Notes under the pieces: generated by a model
What the model saw: only the letters and a program-made list of their open reading frames with translations
Databases searched by the model: none
Told to the model about the DNA's origin: nothing
From: Lentibacillus sediminis
GTDB taxonomy: Bacteria > Bacillota > Bacilli > Bacillales > Amphibacillaceae
Direction: 5' to 3'
DNA: 64,000 nt
Assembly: GCF_002763455.1 (NCBI RefSeq)
Contig: NZ_NIXK01000002.1
Location: 372,001-436,000, forward strand
Position numbers and translations under genes: made by a program
Part shown: positions 37,299-45,914 of the stretch, one piece after another
How positions within the stretch are numbered: the first letter of the stretch is position 1
Layout of the letters: each line of letters starts with the position of its first letter

Positions 37299-38957
37299 TT
37301 ATTCCACGGAAAAAATATAAGAATAGATTGGCTGGTTGCCGTGATGTATTTCCACTTCAATATCGGAAAAATTTTCCTCGATATATCGGATGAGCTCGTC
37401 CGCTTCCTGCTCATCCACATCTTCACCACGAAGAATTGTCAATATTTCATCCTCATCAGTAATCATTTCTTTCAAGAGCTGTTTTACTGCTTCTGCCTTA
37501 TCATGATGGGATGCCCTGATTTTCCCGTCTGCAATTCCCATAAAATTCCCATTCTCAATGGTCATGCCGTCAATTTTAGTATCCCTTACAGCATAGGTTA
37601 TCTGTCCGGTTTTTACCTGCTTGCCGGCAGCTTCCATCGCCTGTTTATTCTCGGTGATATCCACATCGGGATGGAAAGCAAGCATCGCACTGATGCCCTC
37701 TGGAATAGTGGTCGTCGGCACCACTTGCACACTTCCCTCGGCAAGCTCTGCCGCCTGATCTGCAGCCATTATGATATTTTTGTTATTAGGTAAAATTAAA
37801 ACATTATTCGCATTGGCTTCTTCAATAGCAGTCGTGATGTCCTGGGTGCTTGGGTTCATGGTTTGTCCGCCTTCGATGACCACTGTTGCACCTAGGCTTT
37901 CCAAGAGCTCCTTCAATCCGCTTCCCATCGCCACCGTGACAATCGCATATTCTGCTTTTTCCTTTGGAGCCTGCCCGGCTTTCTTGTCACCGACTATTGC
38001 TGTATGCTGTTCCCGCATGTTTTCAATTTTCATATTGATCAAACTGCCATAGCGCTGGCCAATGGTCATAACGCTGCCGGGATATTCTGCGTGTACATGT
38101 ACCTTGACGACATCCTCATCCGAGACAACCAGCAGCGAATCACCATGTCCGGACAGTTCATTGCGGAAATCTTCTTCAATAAACGGATGTTCAGCCAGCT
38201 TGTCCTCTTCAAATTTCACCATGAATTCCGTGCAGTAGCCGAATTCAATCTCTGATGTATCCATGAAGTCCTGATGTTTATGGTGCTCAGCATTGACCAT
38301 TTCGTCCATATCAACGCTTGAGTCTGCTGCAGGCAGTTCTTCCCCTTTTAAAGCGGCGAGAAATCCTTCATAAATCGTTACGAGGCCCTGTCCGCCGGAG
38401 TCCACAACTCCGACCTCTTTCAGTACTGGCAATAAATCCGGGGTGCGCTTCAGTGAAGCCTTTGCCTCAGCAAGCACGGCTTCCATAAGAGTTATGATAT
38501 CTGTTTCTTCATCGCCCAATTCAGCTGCTTTGGCTGCAGCATCCTTGGCAACGGTAAGTATGGTTCCCTCCACCGGCTTAATTACCGCTTTATATGCCGT
38601 AGCACTTCCACTTTCAAAGACATGAGCCAAATCGCCAGCGGTCAGTGTCTGCTTTTTGTCCATTCCCTTGGCAAATCCGCGGAAGATTTGTGATAAAATC
38701 ACTCCTGAATTTCCCCTGGCACCCATTAACAGCCCTTTTGCAAAGGCATTGGCGACTTTAGATATATCCTCACTGCCGAGATTTTTGACCTCATTTGCCC
38801 CGGAAGTCATTGATAAATTCATATTTGTCCCGGTATCTCCATCAGGCACAGGGAAAACATTTAATGCGTCAATTTTTTCTGCATTGTTTGAGAGATGACG
38901 CGCCCCGGAGAGTACCATTTTTGTAAATGTGCTCCCATCCAATTGTTGAAGTGTCAC
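37299..38957 (-). CDS. fakA: Fatty acid kinase catalytic subunit FakA (YloV)
   Basis: 552 residues. Dak-like kinase that phosphorylates exogenous fatty acids held by FakB. The N-terminal nucleotide domain has NVFPVPDGDTGTNMNLSMTS and GLLMGARGNSGVILSQIFRG. The middle has SGGQGLVTIYEGFLAAL, then a C-terminal regulatory/FakB-binding region. The start is a GTG (MTLQQLDGSTFTKMVLSG) after GGAGGAAGCATA. It follows asp23 by 34 nt. The acyl-phosphate product feeds the same pool as PlsX. Confidence 0.96.
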   Translation of the reverse strand: MTLQQLDGSTFTKMVLSGARHLSNNAEKIDALNVFPVPDGDTGTNMNLSMTSGANEVKNLGSEDISKVANAFAKGLLMGARGNSGVILSQIFRGFAKGMDKKQTLTAGDLAHVFESGSATAYKAVIKPVEGTILTVAKDAAAKAAELGDEETDIITLMEAVLAEAKASLKRTPDLLPVLKEVGVVDSGGQGLVTIYEGFLAALKGEELPAADSSVDMDEMVNAEHHKHQDFMDTSEIEFGYCTEFMVKFEEDKLAEHPFIEEDFRNELSGHGDSLLVVSDEDVVKVHVHAEYPGSVMTIGQRYGSLINMKIENMREQHTAIVGDKKAGQAPKEKAEYAIVTVAMGSGLKELLESLGATVVIEGGQTMNPSTQDITTAIEEANANNVLILPNNKNIIMAADQAAELAEGSVQVVPTTTIPEGISAMLAFHPDVDITENKQAMEAAGKQVKTGQITYAVRDTKIDGMTIENGNFMGIADGKIRASHHDKAEAVKQLLKEMITDEDEILTILRGEDVDEQEADELIRYIEENFSDIEVEIHHGNQPIYSYIFSVE

Positions 38958-38991
38958 TATGCTTCCTCCTTTACAAACAAACCGGCAAAGG

Positions 38992-39354
38992 TTAATCCTT
39001 TGCCACTCGAACTCCTTGAATATAGATATTTACGGAGTCAATTTCCAGCCCAAGCGACTGGCTTAATGTGTATTTTACCTGTGCCTGCATATTATGTGCC
39101 ACTTCGGATATTTTGGTCCCGTAGCTGACGATAATGTACATATCAATATGCAAGTGTTCCTCTTCCTGGCGTACAACGACGCCTTTGGAGAAGTTTTCTT
39201 TTCGCAGAATTTCGGCTATCCCGTCCCGGATCTGGCTTTTGGATGCCATCCCGACAATGCCGTAGCATTCCACTGCAGCACCGCCTGCAATTGTTGCGAT
39301 TACATCATTGGTGATGGTTACCTGACCATCATTTGTATTCAGTTCAATTGACAT
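38992..39354 (-). CDS. yloU: Asp23/Gls24 family protein (YloU)
   Basis: 120 residues. The Asp23 fold is shown by GQVTITNDVIATIAGGAAVE, CYGIVGMASKSQ and the alternating strand IDMYIIVSYGTKISEVAHNM. Related proteins sit at the membrane and respond to envelope stress. It is always paired with fakA in Bacilli, suggesting a link to fatty-acid use, but its biochemical role is unknown. Start ATG after AAGGAGGATTACG. Confidence 0.95.
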   Translation of the reverse strand: MSIELNTNDGQVTITNDVIATIAGGAAVECYGIVGMASKSQIRDGIAEILRKENFSKGVVVRQEEEHLHIDMYIIVSYGTKISEVAHNMQAQVKYTLSQSLGLEIDSVNIYIQGVRVAKD

Positions 39355-39602
39355 CGTAATCCTCCTTAACCGCCTGCGCTAATATAAACATATTTTACTA
39401 TACGTCACCCGATTTTAAAAGCGATGTTTATCTGTTTCCGCAAAAATGTAACCATTTTCATCCTCAGTAAAAAAGCTTGCTATGTAATTCAGCCCCTTCT
39501 AACCATGAACGAAAAAAGGCGTTCTGTCAAGGTATTTCTCTTTATAGACATTCGGCATCTCCGGTATAAGACAAGCTGCAGCCTCTGAGCTGGTAAAATA
39601 GA
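39355..39602. other. Divergent gap between asp23 and rpmB
   Basis: No gene is supported here. A minus-strand TATATT with a weak GTGACG at 16 nt may start asp23-fakA. The rest carries no repeat, hairpin or leader that I could recognise. Confidence 0.4.
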
Positions 39603-39631
39603 TTGCAATCTCCCCGAAGTTGTGATAAATT
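39603..39631 (+). promoter_or_regulatory. Candidate promoter of rpmB
   Basis: TTGCAA (39603-39608), 17-nt spacer, TAAATT (39626-39631), about 40 nt before the AGGAGGG of rpmB. Confidence 0.5.
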
Positions 39632-39676
39632 AAGTAAGAATGAAAAATGACACATGTTAGAGTAGGAGGGATTGCC

Positions 39677-39865
39677 ATGGCTAGAAAATGTGTTGTTACT
39701 GGACGTAAAACCCGTACTGGAAACAATCGCTCTCACGCTATGAATTCCAGCAAGCGTAATTGGAAAGCTAATGTACAAAAAGTGCGTATTATGGTGGACG
39801 GAAAACCTAAACGTGTTTATGTTTCTGCTCGCGCCCTTAAATCAGGCAAAGTAGAGCGTGTCTAA
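39677..39865 (+). CDS. rpmB: 50S ribosomal protein L28
   Basis: 62 residues from the ATG at 39677 ([20 protein letters not shown]), which follows [33 protein letters not shown] and [18 protein letters not shown] complete the family pattern. The classic CxxC zinc pairs are absent, so it is the zinc-free form. Plus-strand single gene with its own terminator. Confidence 0.98.
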   Translation: MARKCVVTGRKTRTGNNRSHAMNSSKRNWKANVQKVRIMVDGKPKRVYVSARALKSGKVERV

Positions 39866-39886
39866 TATAACATTAGTCTTACTTGG

Positions 39887-39914
39887 AAAAAGCACCCGAC
39901 AAGGTGCTTTTTTT
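39887..39914 (+). terminator. Intrinsic terminator of rpmB
   Basis: AAAAGCACC-CGACAA-GGTGCTTTTTTT, 9 perfect pairs plus a T run. Confidence 0.92.
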
Positions 39915-39933
39915 CGTTGCCTGAATCCTTTAC

Positions 39934-40521
39934 AAAGGGCTGTTTTCTAAAAGAATATTGTTTTTCACAATATCTTTAGACTGTGACATAACTCCTGCCG
40001 CTACGGAAATACATTCCGCTTTCCGCGGGAGGCTGGTGAGCCCCCTTGTGCTGGCGCACTACGGGGTCTCACCTAGGCCTTTCCTCCCGCAGGAGTCTCC
40101 ATGTATTTCCTTCGCTGATGGTGTTGTTTTTTAAAATCAATTAACAGAAGCCTGCATCCTTGATCGGAGCGGACGGCAACAGCCTCCTGTGGAGTCAGCA
40201 CGAGCCTAGACCTCAGCAGCGGCGGTTTACCGCGAGGGGGCTGTAAGGTGCGCGGCTGCCCACAGCGGAAATCAACCATCAAAAGTGGATTTGCTCTTTT
40301 AAATTTAGCAAGCAGTAAAGCAACGAAGCACACTATTAGCGGAGGAAATACCCGTAGACTCCTGCGGGATGATGAGCATAGGTGAGACCCCACAGCGCGA
40401 CAGCGCGAGGAGGCTCGGCAGCTTCCCGCGGAAAGCGAGGGGTATTTCCGCAGCGGCGGGCTACAGCACAGTTTCCATCAACTACGTAATAAAAAGCAAC
40501 AAAGCTTACGAATAAAGCTTT
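39934..40521. repeat. Family A MITE-like element, copy 3 (most complete, 588 bp)
   Basis: Left end AAAGGGCTGTTTTCTAAAAG; right end, read inverted, AAAGCTTTATTCGTAAGC, an imperfect terminal inverted repeat. Left arm about 40000-40115 and inverted right arm about 40342-40462 (GCGGAGGAAATACCCGTAGA to GGTATTTCCGCAGCGGCGGG) can pair. Between them is the third block (GATCGGAGCGGACGGCAAC to CCACAGCGGAAATCAACC). No gene is supported. Orientation is the same as at 9120 and opposite to 17308 and 60626. Confidence 0.8.
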
Positions 40522-40581
40522 GCAAAAAAAAGAAGCTTCCGTCAGGTACTGACAAAAGCTTGTTTGCTGTAAAGCATCGGC

Positions 40582-40611
40582 AAAAAAAACCCCCAGAAGC
40601 GGGCGTTTTTT
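40582..40611 (-). terminator. Terminator downstream of spoVM
   Basis: Minus strand AAAAACGCCC-GCTTCT-GGGGGTTTTTTT, short GC stem followed by a T run, 50 nt after the spoVM stop. Confidence 0.7.
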
Positions 40612-40662
40612 CCCTCATCCAGCGTTAAGGACATACGTTTTCTGTCCTGCAGGTTTTCTTGC

Positions 40663-40746
40663 CTACTTATCTTTTTTAAACGTGCCAATTACAATCTTTA
40701 CAAATCCGCCAATAAATCTTGGGAGTTTAATAGTATAAAATTTCAT
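40663..40746 (-). CDS. spoVM: Stage V sporulation protein M (SpoVM), 27 residues
   Basis: Starts MKFYTIKLPRFIGG, continues FVKIVIGTF and ends KKDK; the stop is TAG. This matches the 26-residue amphipathic SpoVM peptide of B. subtilis, including Pro9, with one extra residue at the C-terminus. SpoVM recognises the convex forespore membrane and anchors SpoIVA to begin coat assembly. A strong ribosome site, AGAGGAGGGGGAACTC, precedes the ATG. Its place between rpmB and thiN is the same as in B. subtilis. It shows directly that the organism makes endospores. Confidence 0.96.
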   Translation of the reverse strand: MKFYTIKLPRFIGGFVKIVIGTFKKDK

Positions 40747-40786
40747 GAGTTCCCCCTCCTCTGATTACAAACAAAGCCTGGTAAAA

Positions 40787-41434
40787 TCAAATGTCACGAC
40801 TCTTTATTAGTAATAGTATGCCTTCCTCATAAGAAAAAGTACCATTATTTGAAAGAAGCTTGTTTGAAATACAAAGGGTGGATCCCCATGTGATATCCTT
40901 ATTGACCAACGGATATTGAAAGCCCGTTAGCGACAATCCTTTTACATGCGGTGTAAAAGGGATAAAAGAAATATAAGGAAATCGTTCCTCCCGGGTAATC
41001 GTATGGGTGCCGGGAGCAGTCAGTTCCAGTTGATTGTATGCATCGACCAGAACACCGCGTATTCCCTCTCGCATCATTCGGTACAAAAGCTGGATGTTGA
41101 TTATTTCGTGATCCAGTCTGCCGCCGGTGACCCCAAACAGATAAATGGTATCAGACTCCATGGCATAAGCCTGTTGCAGCGCTAATTCCAGATCTGTTTC
41201 ATCTTTTTCCCGCGGATATTCTTCCATATGGGTGAAAAGTAAGCGAATCTGCTTTTTTTCCTTTTCTGTAACGGAATCAAAATCGCCCACCGCATAATCT
41301 CCGGAAATTTGATGGTCCATAAGCAAGAGGGCACCGCTGTCTGCACCAATCCAGTAATCAATCTCGTCTGTGTACAAAAGCAAATCAGGGAGCTGCCCTG
41401 CTGGCCCGCTGCCGACAATTCCGACACTGGTCAT
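40787..41434 (-). CDS. thiN: Thiamine pyrophosphokinase
   Basis: 215 residues. Converts thiamine to thiamine diphosphate with ATP. IGADSGALLLMDHQI, YAVGDFDSVTEKEK, YPREKDETDLELALQQAY and LFGVTGGRLDHEIINIQLL are the conserved substrate-binding motifs. The C-terminal beta domain contains LTGFQYPL and ISNKLLSNNGTFSYEEGIL. It lies 5 nt after rpe and 40 nt before spoVM. Confidence 0.97.
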   Translation of the reverse strand: MTSVGIVGSGPAGQLPDLLLYTDEIDYWIGADSGALLLMDHQISGDYAVGDFDSVTEKEKKQIRLLFTHMEEYPREKDETDLELALQQAYAMESDTIYLFGVTGGRLDHEIINIQLLYRMMREGIRGVLVDAYNQLELTAPGTHTITREERFPYISFIPFTPHVKGLSLTGFQYPLVNKDITWGSTLCISNKLLSNNGTFSYEEGILLLIKSRDI

Positions 41435-41439
41435 AGATG

Positions 41440-42102
41440 TTACTTCCCTTCTGCTGCCGTCACCAGTTCACGGATCGCGTGATGTCTGTCGGATTGTTTA
41501 AAAATCGCGCTTCCGGCCACCAGTACATCGGCTCCCGCCGCCGTACAGGTTCTGGCAGTACTCGCATTAATTCCGCCATCTACTTCTATTTCATAGGAGA
41601 AATTATTTTTTTTGCGCCATGCAGCCAGTTTTTCAATTTTCGAGAGACTTTGTTCGATAAATTGTTGTCCGCCAAAACCTGGGTTAACACTCATCACCAG
41701 CACCAAATCGACTTCCGGTAATATTGGCAGCAGGGATTCCGCCGGTGTTGCCGGATTAATGACAACCCCTGCTTTTACTCCATTGCTTTTGATTAATTGG
41801 ATAGTCCGGTGCAGGTGCACACTCGCTTCCTGATGAACCGTGATAATCGAAGCACCTGCTTCAGCAAACGCTGCGATGTACTGATCGGGATTTTCGATCA
41901 TTAAATGCACATCAAGGGGGAGCGATGTAACCGGACGGACTGCCTCCACGATCAGCGGACCGATCGTGATATTCGGAACAAAATGACCATCCATCACATC
42001 CACATGAATATAATCCGCCCCGCCTTTTTCTACATCCTGTATCTCTTCTTTTAATTTTGCAAAATCAGCTGCTAGTATTGATGGAGCTATTTTCGTCATC
42101 AT
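41440..42102 (-). CDS. rpe: Ribulose-phosphate 3-epimerase
   Basis: 220 residues. TIM barrel of the pentose phosphate pathway. KIAPSILAADFAKLKEEI, YIHVDVMDGHFVPNITIG, DVHLMIENPDQYI, VLVMSVNPGFGGQQFIEQSL and EIEVDGGINASTA carry the metal and substrate residues. Two ATGs in a row could start it. The start overlaps the rsgA stop by one base (TAATG). Confidence 0.98.
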   Translation of the reverse strand: MMTKIAPSILAADFAKLKEEIQDVEKGGADYIHVDVMDGHFVPNITIGPLIVEAVRPVTSLPLDVHLMIENPDQYIAAFAEAGASIITVHQEASVHLHRTIQLIKSNGVKAGVVINPATPAESLLPILPEVDLVLVMSVNPGFGGQQFIEQSLSKIEKLAAWRKKNNFSYEIEVDGGINASTARTCTAAGADVLVAGSAIFKQSDRHHAIRELVTAAEGK

Positions 42103-42983
42103 TAATACCTCGGCTTTCTCATTTGGATCTCTTCCAAAAAATGCAGATAATGCTCATAGCGGAAGCGGGGGATTTCTCCATCCTCCACCGCTTGCTTGAC
42201 AGCACATTTCGGCTCTTTGTTATGCAGGCATCCGCGAAATTTGCATGCCCCCTTCCGCTCTTCCATCTCCGGAAAGCAATCCGGCAATTCCTCTGAATTC
42301 AGATCCCCGAACTCCAGAGCACTGAAACCGGGCGTATCAGCCACCCAGCCGTCGTAAACCCTCACCAGCTCTACATGTCTTGTTGTATGTTTGCCCCTGC
42401 CGAGACTTTTCGAAATTTCCGCGGTCTTCAGGAGGAGCGAGGGATTTAACGCATTGAGCAGAGAAGATTTTCCCACACCTGACTGTCCCGCAAATACTGT
42501 CACCCGATCTTTAAAATGGCTCTTCATTTCAGGCAGCAAATCCGGCTCTTTGGAGGAAAGTAATTCTACTTCATACCCGATTTGCTGGTAGCTGCTTCGG
42601 TATGCTTCTATATCCTTTTTATCCTCTTCTGCGAGAGTATCCATTTTTGTAATGAATATGAGCGGCCTGATTTGCTTGGATTCAATCAGTACAAGAAACC
42701 GATCCAGAAGCATCGTACTGAAGTCCGGACTGGTGGCCGAGCTGACAATAATCGCTTGGTCAATATTCGCAACCTGCGGGCGAACCAGTTCATTCTCTCT
42801 CGGCTTGATCTCTGTTATATATCCTTCTTCTGGTCCGCTGATATCAAATGCAACAAAATCACCGACAAGGGGACTGATTTTTTTATTACGGAAAAGCCCT
42901 CTGCCTCTGCACTGGTAGATTTGCCCGCTGGACTGCACATAGTAAAAACCACTTAAAGCTTTGATAATTCTGCCGTCAGCCAT
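42102..42983 (-). CDS. rsgA: 30S assembly GTPase RsgA (CpgA)
   Basis: 293 residues. The N-terminal OB fold is followed by a circularly permuted GTPase: TKMD (ITKMDTLAEEDKKDIEAY) first, then G1 VFAGQSGVGKSSLLNALNPS and DTPGFSALEF. The zinc site is CKFRGCLHNKEPKC. It checks late 30S assembly and in Bacillus is a PrkC substrate, fitting its position directly after prkC. Confidence 0.97.
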   Translation of the reverse strand: MADGRIIKALSGFYYVQSSGQIYQCRGRGLFRNKKISPLVGDFVAFDISGPEEGYITEIKPRENELVRPQVANIDQAIIVSSATSPDFSTMLLDRFLVLIESKQIRPLIFITKMDTLAEEDKKDIEAYRSSYQQIGYEVELLSSKEPDLLPEMKSHFKDRVTVFAGQSGVGKSSLLNALNPSLLLKTAEISKSLGRGKHTTRHVELVRVYDGWVADTPGFSALEFGDLNSEELPDCFPEMEERKGACKFRGCLHNKEPKCAVKQAVEDGEIPRFRYEHYLHFLEEIQMRKPRY

Positions 42984-45080
42984 TTATTCACCCTCTTCAT
43001 ATGATACTGTCTGGCTGGTAAGCTCTTCATCGTCCCGCATTATTAAATACTCTGCCGTCTCGTTTGACGGAATAGTCAGTGTAAAGGTGAACTCCGTATC
43101 TTCGGTAATCGTTTCTTCCTGAAAGACTTCTGAAATATCGTTATTCATGTCACCAATATAGAGGCGGACGGTTTGCTCCACCGGTTCTGCGGATTCTTCT
43201 TCAGATCCTTCTTCGGACCCTTCTTCAGACTCTCCACCAGATCCTTCTCCTCCATTGTTCTCTTCCGATTCCGGGGGCTCATAAGGTACCGTATAGGTAA
43301 TCGTATGGGATGCAGGCGGCAATTCCTCTGGACCTGTGGAAATATAGACCTGTACCGCTGAGCCATCTTCAATTTCCGCGTTTGCGGCAGGGTCTTGCCG
43401 GATTATTTCACCCGCGGGGACTGTGTCAGAACTTTCTTGCGTAACATTCATGGTCAGATTATTATTTTCCAAATATGTCCTTGCTTCCTGTTCTGTCATA
43501 CCAACCAGATTACTCAAAGTCACCGGCTCCGGACCCATGCTTACCTCAAAAATAACTCTTGTCTCACTTGGAACCACTTCACTGTCAGGCTCGGGCTGAA
43601 TTTGTGTGATGATCTCCCCCGCAGGTCTGTCGGAGTATTGTTCATACTGGATCACTTCATATCCTTGTCCGGCCAGCAGCCGGTCCACTTGGCTGAAATC
43701 CCTGCCGACGTAATCATCAAACGCCACGGTTTCCGGGCCCTGGCTGACATATAGAGTAACCTGTGATTCTTCTTTTACCGTATCTCCCGCCTGGGGACTG
43801 GTTCTTGTAACCTGTCCTTCTTCCAATTCATTGGAAAAGACTGATTCTTGTTCCACAAGTAAATTCAAACCCTCCAGTTGTGCTTGGGCATCATCTGCCT
43901 CGAGTTCTGTTACATCTGGAATGGTTACATCCTGCGGCAGCAGAAACCCTGGATAAGCGAACAGTGCTGTCACGGTGGCTGCAAGCAACAATACAAACAC
44001 GGCAAGTCCGATCAGCCATTTTTTCTTTCGTTTCTGCTTCGGTTTTTTCTTCTTTTTCTTCTTCTTTTCTTTCTTACCGTCTGCAGGAGGGGCAGAAGTT
44101 TCCCCTTTTGCTGAAAAGTTTTTTGTGGCAGCGTCTCCCTGGTGAACCACGGTTTCCTGATCATTGTTTGTCACCAGTCTGTCATCCGTAATCACCGGGA
44201 TAGCTTTTGTTTCATCCCCTGCTTCAACCGGCGGAGTGTATACCGCCTCATTCTGTCTGTCCGGATCAAGCGCACCCTCCAGTGTATCTGAAATGTCATA
44301 GACATTGTCATAGCGGTGGAAGGGATCTTTCGCAGTGGCCTTTAGTACAATATTTTCCACACTCTGCGGGATCCCTGGATTGTATTTCCTGACAGAAGGA
44401 GTTTCATTCTGCAAGTGTTTTAAGGCTATCGAAATAGGCGACTGCCCGGAAAAAGGCAATCTCCCCGTTAGTAATTCAAACAATACAATTCCAATTGAAT
44501 AAATATCCGACTTTTTTGTTGCTGTTCCCCCTCTTGCCTGCTCTGGTGACAGATAATGCACAGACCCGAGAATCGAGTTGGTCTGCGTCAGGGAAGTGGC
44601 GCTTAAAGCAATAGCAATCCCAAAATCGGTTACCTTTACTTCTCCATAGGAATCAATCAGGATATTTTGCGGTTTTATATCACGGTGCACAATATCATTT
44701 GCATGGGCGTGGGCAATGGCGGCTGCAATCTGTTTAAGTATGTCCAGCGCTTCCTGGACATCAAGCGGGCCATGCTGCTGTATGTATTCCTTAAGCGTCA
44801 TCCCTTCTACATATTCCATAACTATATAGGAAATATTGTCCTCTTCCCCGACATCATAAATATTTACAATGCTCGGATGGGCAAGACTTATCGCGGAATG
44901 GGCTTCCCGGTCAAACCTGGCAAGGAACTCCTCATCATTGGCGTATTCCATCCGCAGTACTTTGATCGCAACTTCCCGGTTTAATATCGTATCCCATGCC
45001 AAATAAACATCGGCCATCCCGCCCCCGCCTATCGTCTTGTTCAGTTGATAGCGGTCATTTAACAGGTGTCCGTTCAGCAT
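42984..45080 (-). CDS. prkC: PASTA-domain Ser/Thr protein kinase PrkC
   Basis: 698 residues. Cytoplasmic Hanks-type kinase (about 10-270): GGGGMADVYLAWDTILNREV, HRDIKPQNILIDSYG, VTDFGIAIALSATSLTQTNS. A very Lys-rich juxtamembrane run leads to one membrane segment (about 350-370). Three PASTA repeats follow, then a Glu/Gly/Ser-rich linker (EGSGGESEEGSEEGSEEESA) and a final beta domain. It senses muropeptides and signals in germination and cell-wall homeostasis. Overlaps prpC by 7 nt. The acidic linker is a notable local feature. Confidence 0.97.
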   Translation of the reverse strand: MLNGHLLNDRYQLNKTIGGGGMADVYLAWDTILNREVAIKVLRMEYANDEEFLARFDREAHSAISLAHPSIVNIYDVGEEDNISYIVMEYVEGMTLKEYIQQHGPLDVQEALDILKQIAAAIAHAHANDIVHRDIKPQNILIDSYGEVKVTDFGIAIALSATSLTQTNSILGSVHYLSPEQARGGTATKKSDIYSIGIVLFELLTGRLPFSGQSPISIALKHLQNETPSVRKYNPGIPQSVENIVLKATAKDPFHRYDNVYDISDTLEGALDPDRQNEAVYTPPVEAGDETKAIPVITDDRLVTNNDQETVVHQGDAATKNFSAKGETSAPPADGKKEKKKKKKKKPKQKRKKKWLIGLAVFVLLLAATVTALFAYPGFLLPQDVTIPDVTELEADDAQAQLEGLNLLVEQESVFSNELEEGQVTRTSPQAGDTVKEESQVTLYVSQGPETVAFDDYVGRDFSQVDRLLAGQGYEVIQYEQYSDRPAGEIITQIQPEPDSEVVPSETRVIFEVSMGPEPVTLSNLVGMTEQEARTYLENNNLTMNVTQESSDTVPAGEIIRQDPAANAEIEDGSAVQVYISTGPEELPPASHTITYTVPYEPPESEENNGGEGSGGESEEGSEEGSEEESAEPVEQTVRLYIGDMNNDISEVFQEETITEDTEFTFTLTIPSNETAEYLIMRDDEELTSQTVSYEEGE

Positions 45081-45838
45081 TCCCTTTCACCTTCTTCCCC
45101 CAAAAGGCCATGCTCGATGATAATGAGGGAAATATTGTCCTCTCCGCCGCGTTCATTGGCCAGGTTAATCAGCTGCTCAGCCGCTTCATGCAGCTCACCA
45201 TCGTTTTCTTTGATGCGTTCAGCTATTTCCTCGTCCTCCATCTTGTCGGTTAATCCATCTGAACATAATAATAATTTATCACCTTGTTCAAACCCGATGG
45301 AAGTAACGTCTGCTGTGACTTGATCCTCCGTGCCCAATGCTTTTAGCACCACATTTTTGCGCGGGTGCTCCTGGGCATCTTTTTTGGAAATCTGGCCGGA
45401 TTGCACCAAGGCATTTACCAGAGTATGGTCTTCCGTTATCTGCTGAAATCCTGCCTCATTAAACATATAGCAGCGGCTATCGCCAATGTGCGCAATTGTG
45501 GCTACATCATCAATGCAAACGGCAATAACAATTGTTGTGCCCATACCATGACATTCCTCGTTGTTCTGTGCATGCTGATAGACTGTTTCGTTCACATCGG
45601 CAATCGCCTTAACCAGCCATTCTTTCGTCTCTTCAGGGGAACTTAGCTCATTGCATTCCTGCCATTTTTCGCCAATCAGCTTTAAAGCCATCTGACTGGC
45701 TACGTCACCAGCCTGATGTCCCCCCATGCCGTCAGCAATCACAGCCATAAACTGACCGTCCGCATTGTAAAAAATTCCCCCGGCATCTTCATTATGTCCT
45801 CTGACTTGGCCGGTATCTGTGAGAAATTGGCCTTTCAT
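45074..45838 (-). CDS. prpC: PP2C-type Ser/Thr phosphatase PrpC (Stp)
   Basis: 254 residues. Reverses PrkC phosphorylation. PPM metal-binding motifs: DTGQVRGHNEDAGGIF, VIADGMGGHQAGDVAS, IAHIGDSRCYMF, LLLCSDGLTD and GGEDNISLIIIEHG. Its start is 76 nt from rsmB with its own candidate promoter. In B. subtilis rlmN lies between these two genes; here it is absent. Confidence 0.98.
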   Translation of the reverse strand: MKGQFLTDTGQVRGHNEDAGGIFYNADGQFMAVIADGMGGHQAGDVASQMALKLIGEKWQECNELSSPEETKEWLVKAIADVNETVYQHAQNNEECHGMGTTIVIAVCIDDVATIAHIGDSRCYMFNEAGFQQITEDHTLVNALVQSGQISKKDAQEHPRKNVVLKALGTEDQVTADVTSIGFEQGDKLLLCSDGLTDKMEDEEIAERIKENDGELHEAAEQLINLANERGGEDNISLIIIEHGLLGEEGEREC

Positions 45839-45878
45839 CCCATCACCCCTTTAACCTGAAGATTCTCCTGTCTCAAGT

Positions 45879-45907
45879 ATTGCACAATTTTCTCCGGAAA
45901 AGAACAA
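45879..45907 (-). promoter_or_regulatory. Candidate promoter of prpC-prkC-rsgA-rpe
   Basis: TTGTTC (45902-45907), 17-nt spacer, TGCAAT (45879-45884) on the minus strand, about 40 nt before prpC. Confidence 0.5.
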
Positions 45908-45914
45908 GAATCAC

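Noticed and set aside
39934-40521. CRISPR array or rRNA fragment in the GC-rich region
   Set aside because: The repeated words are few, inverted and unevenly spaced, with no spacers and no rRNA signature.
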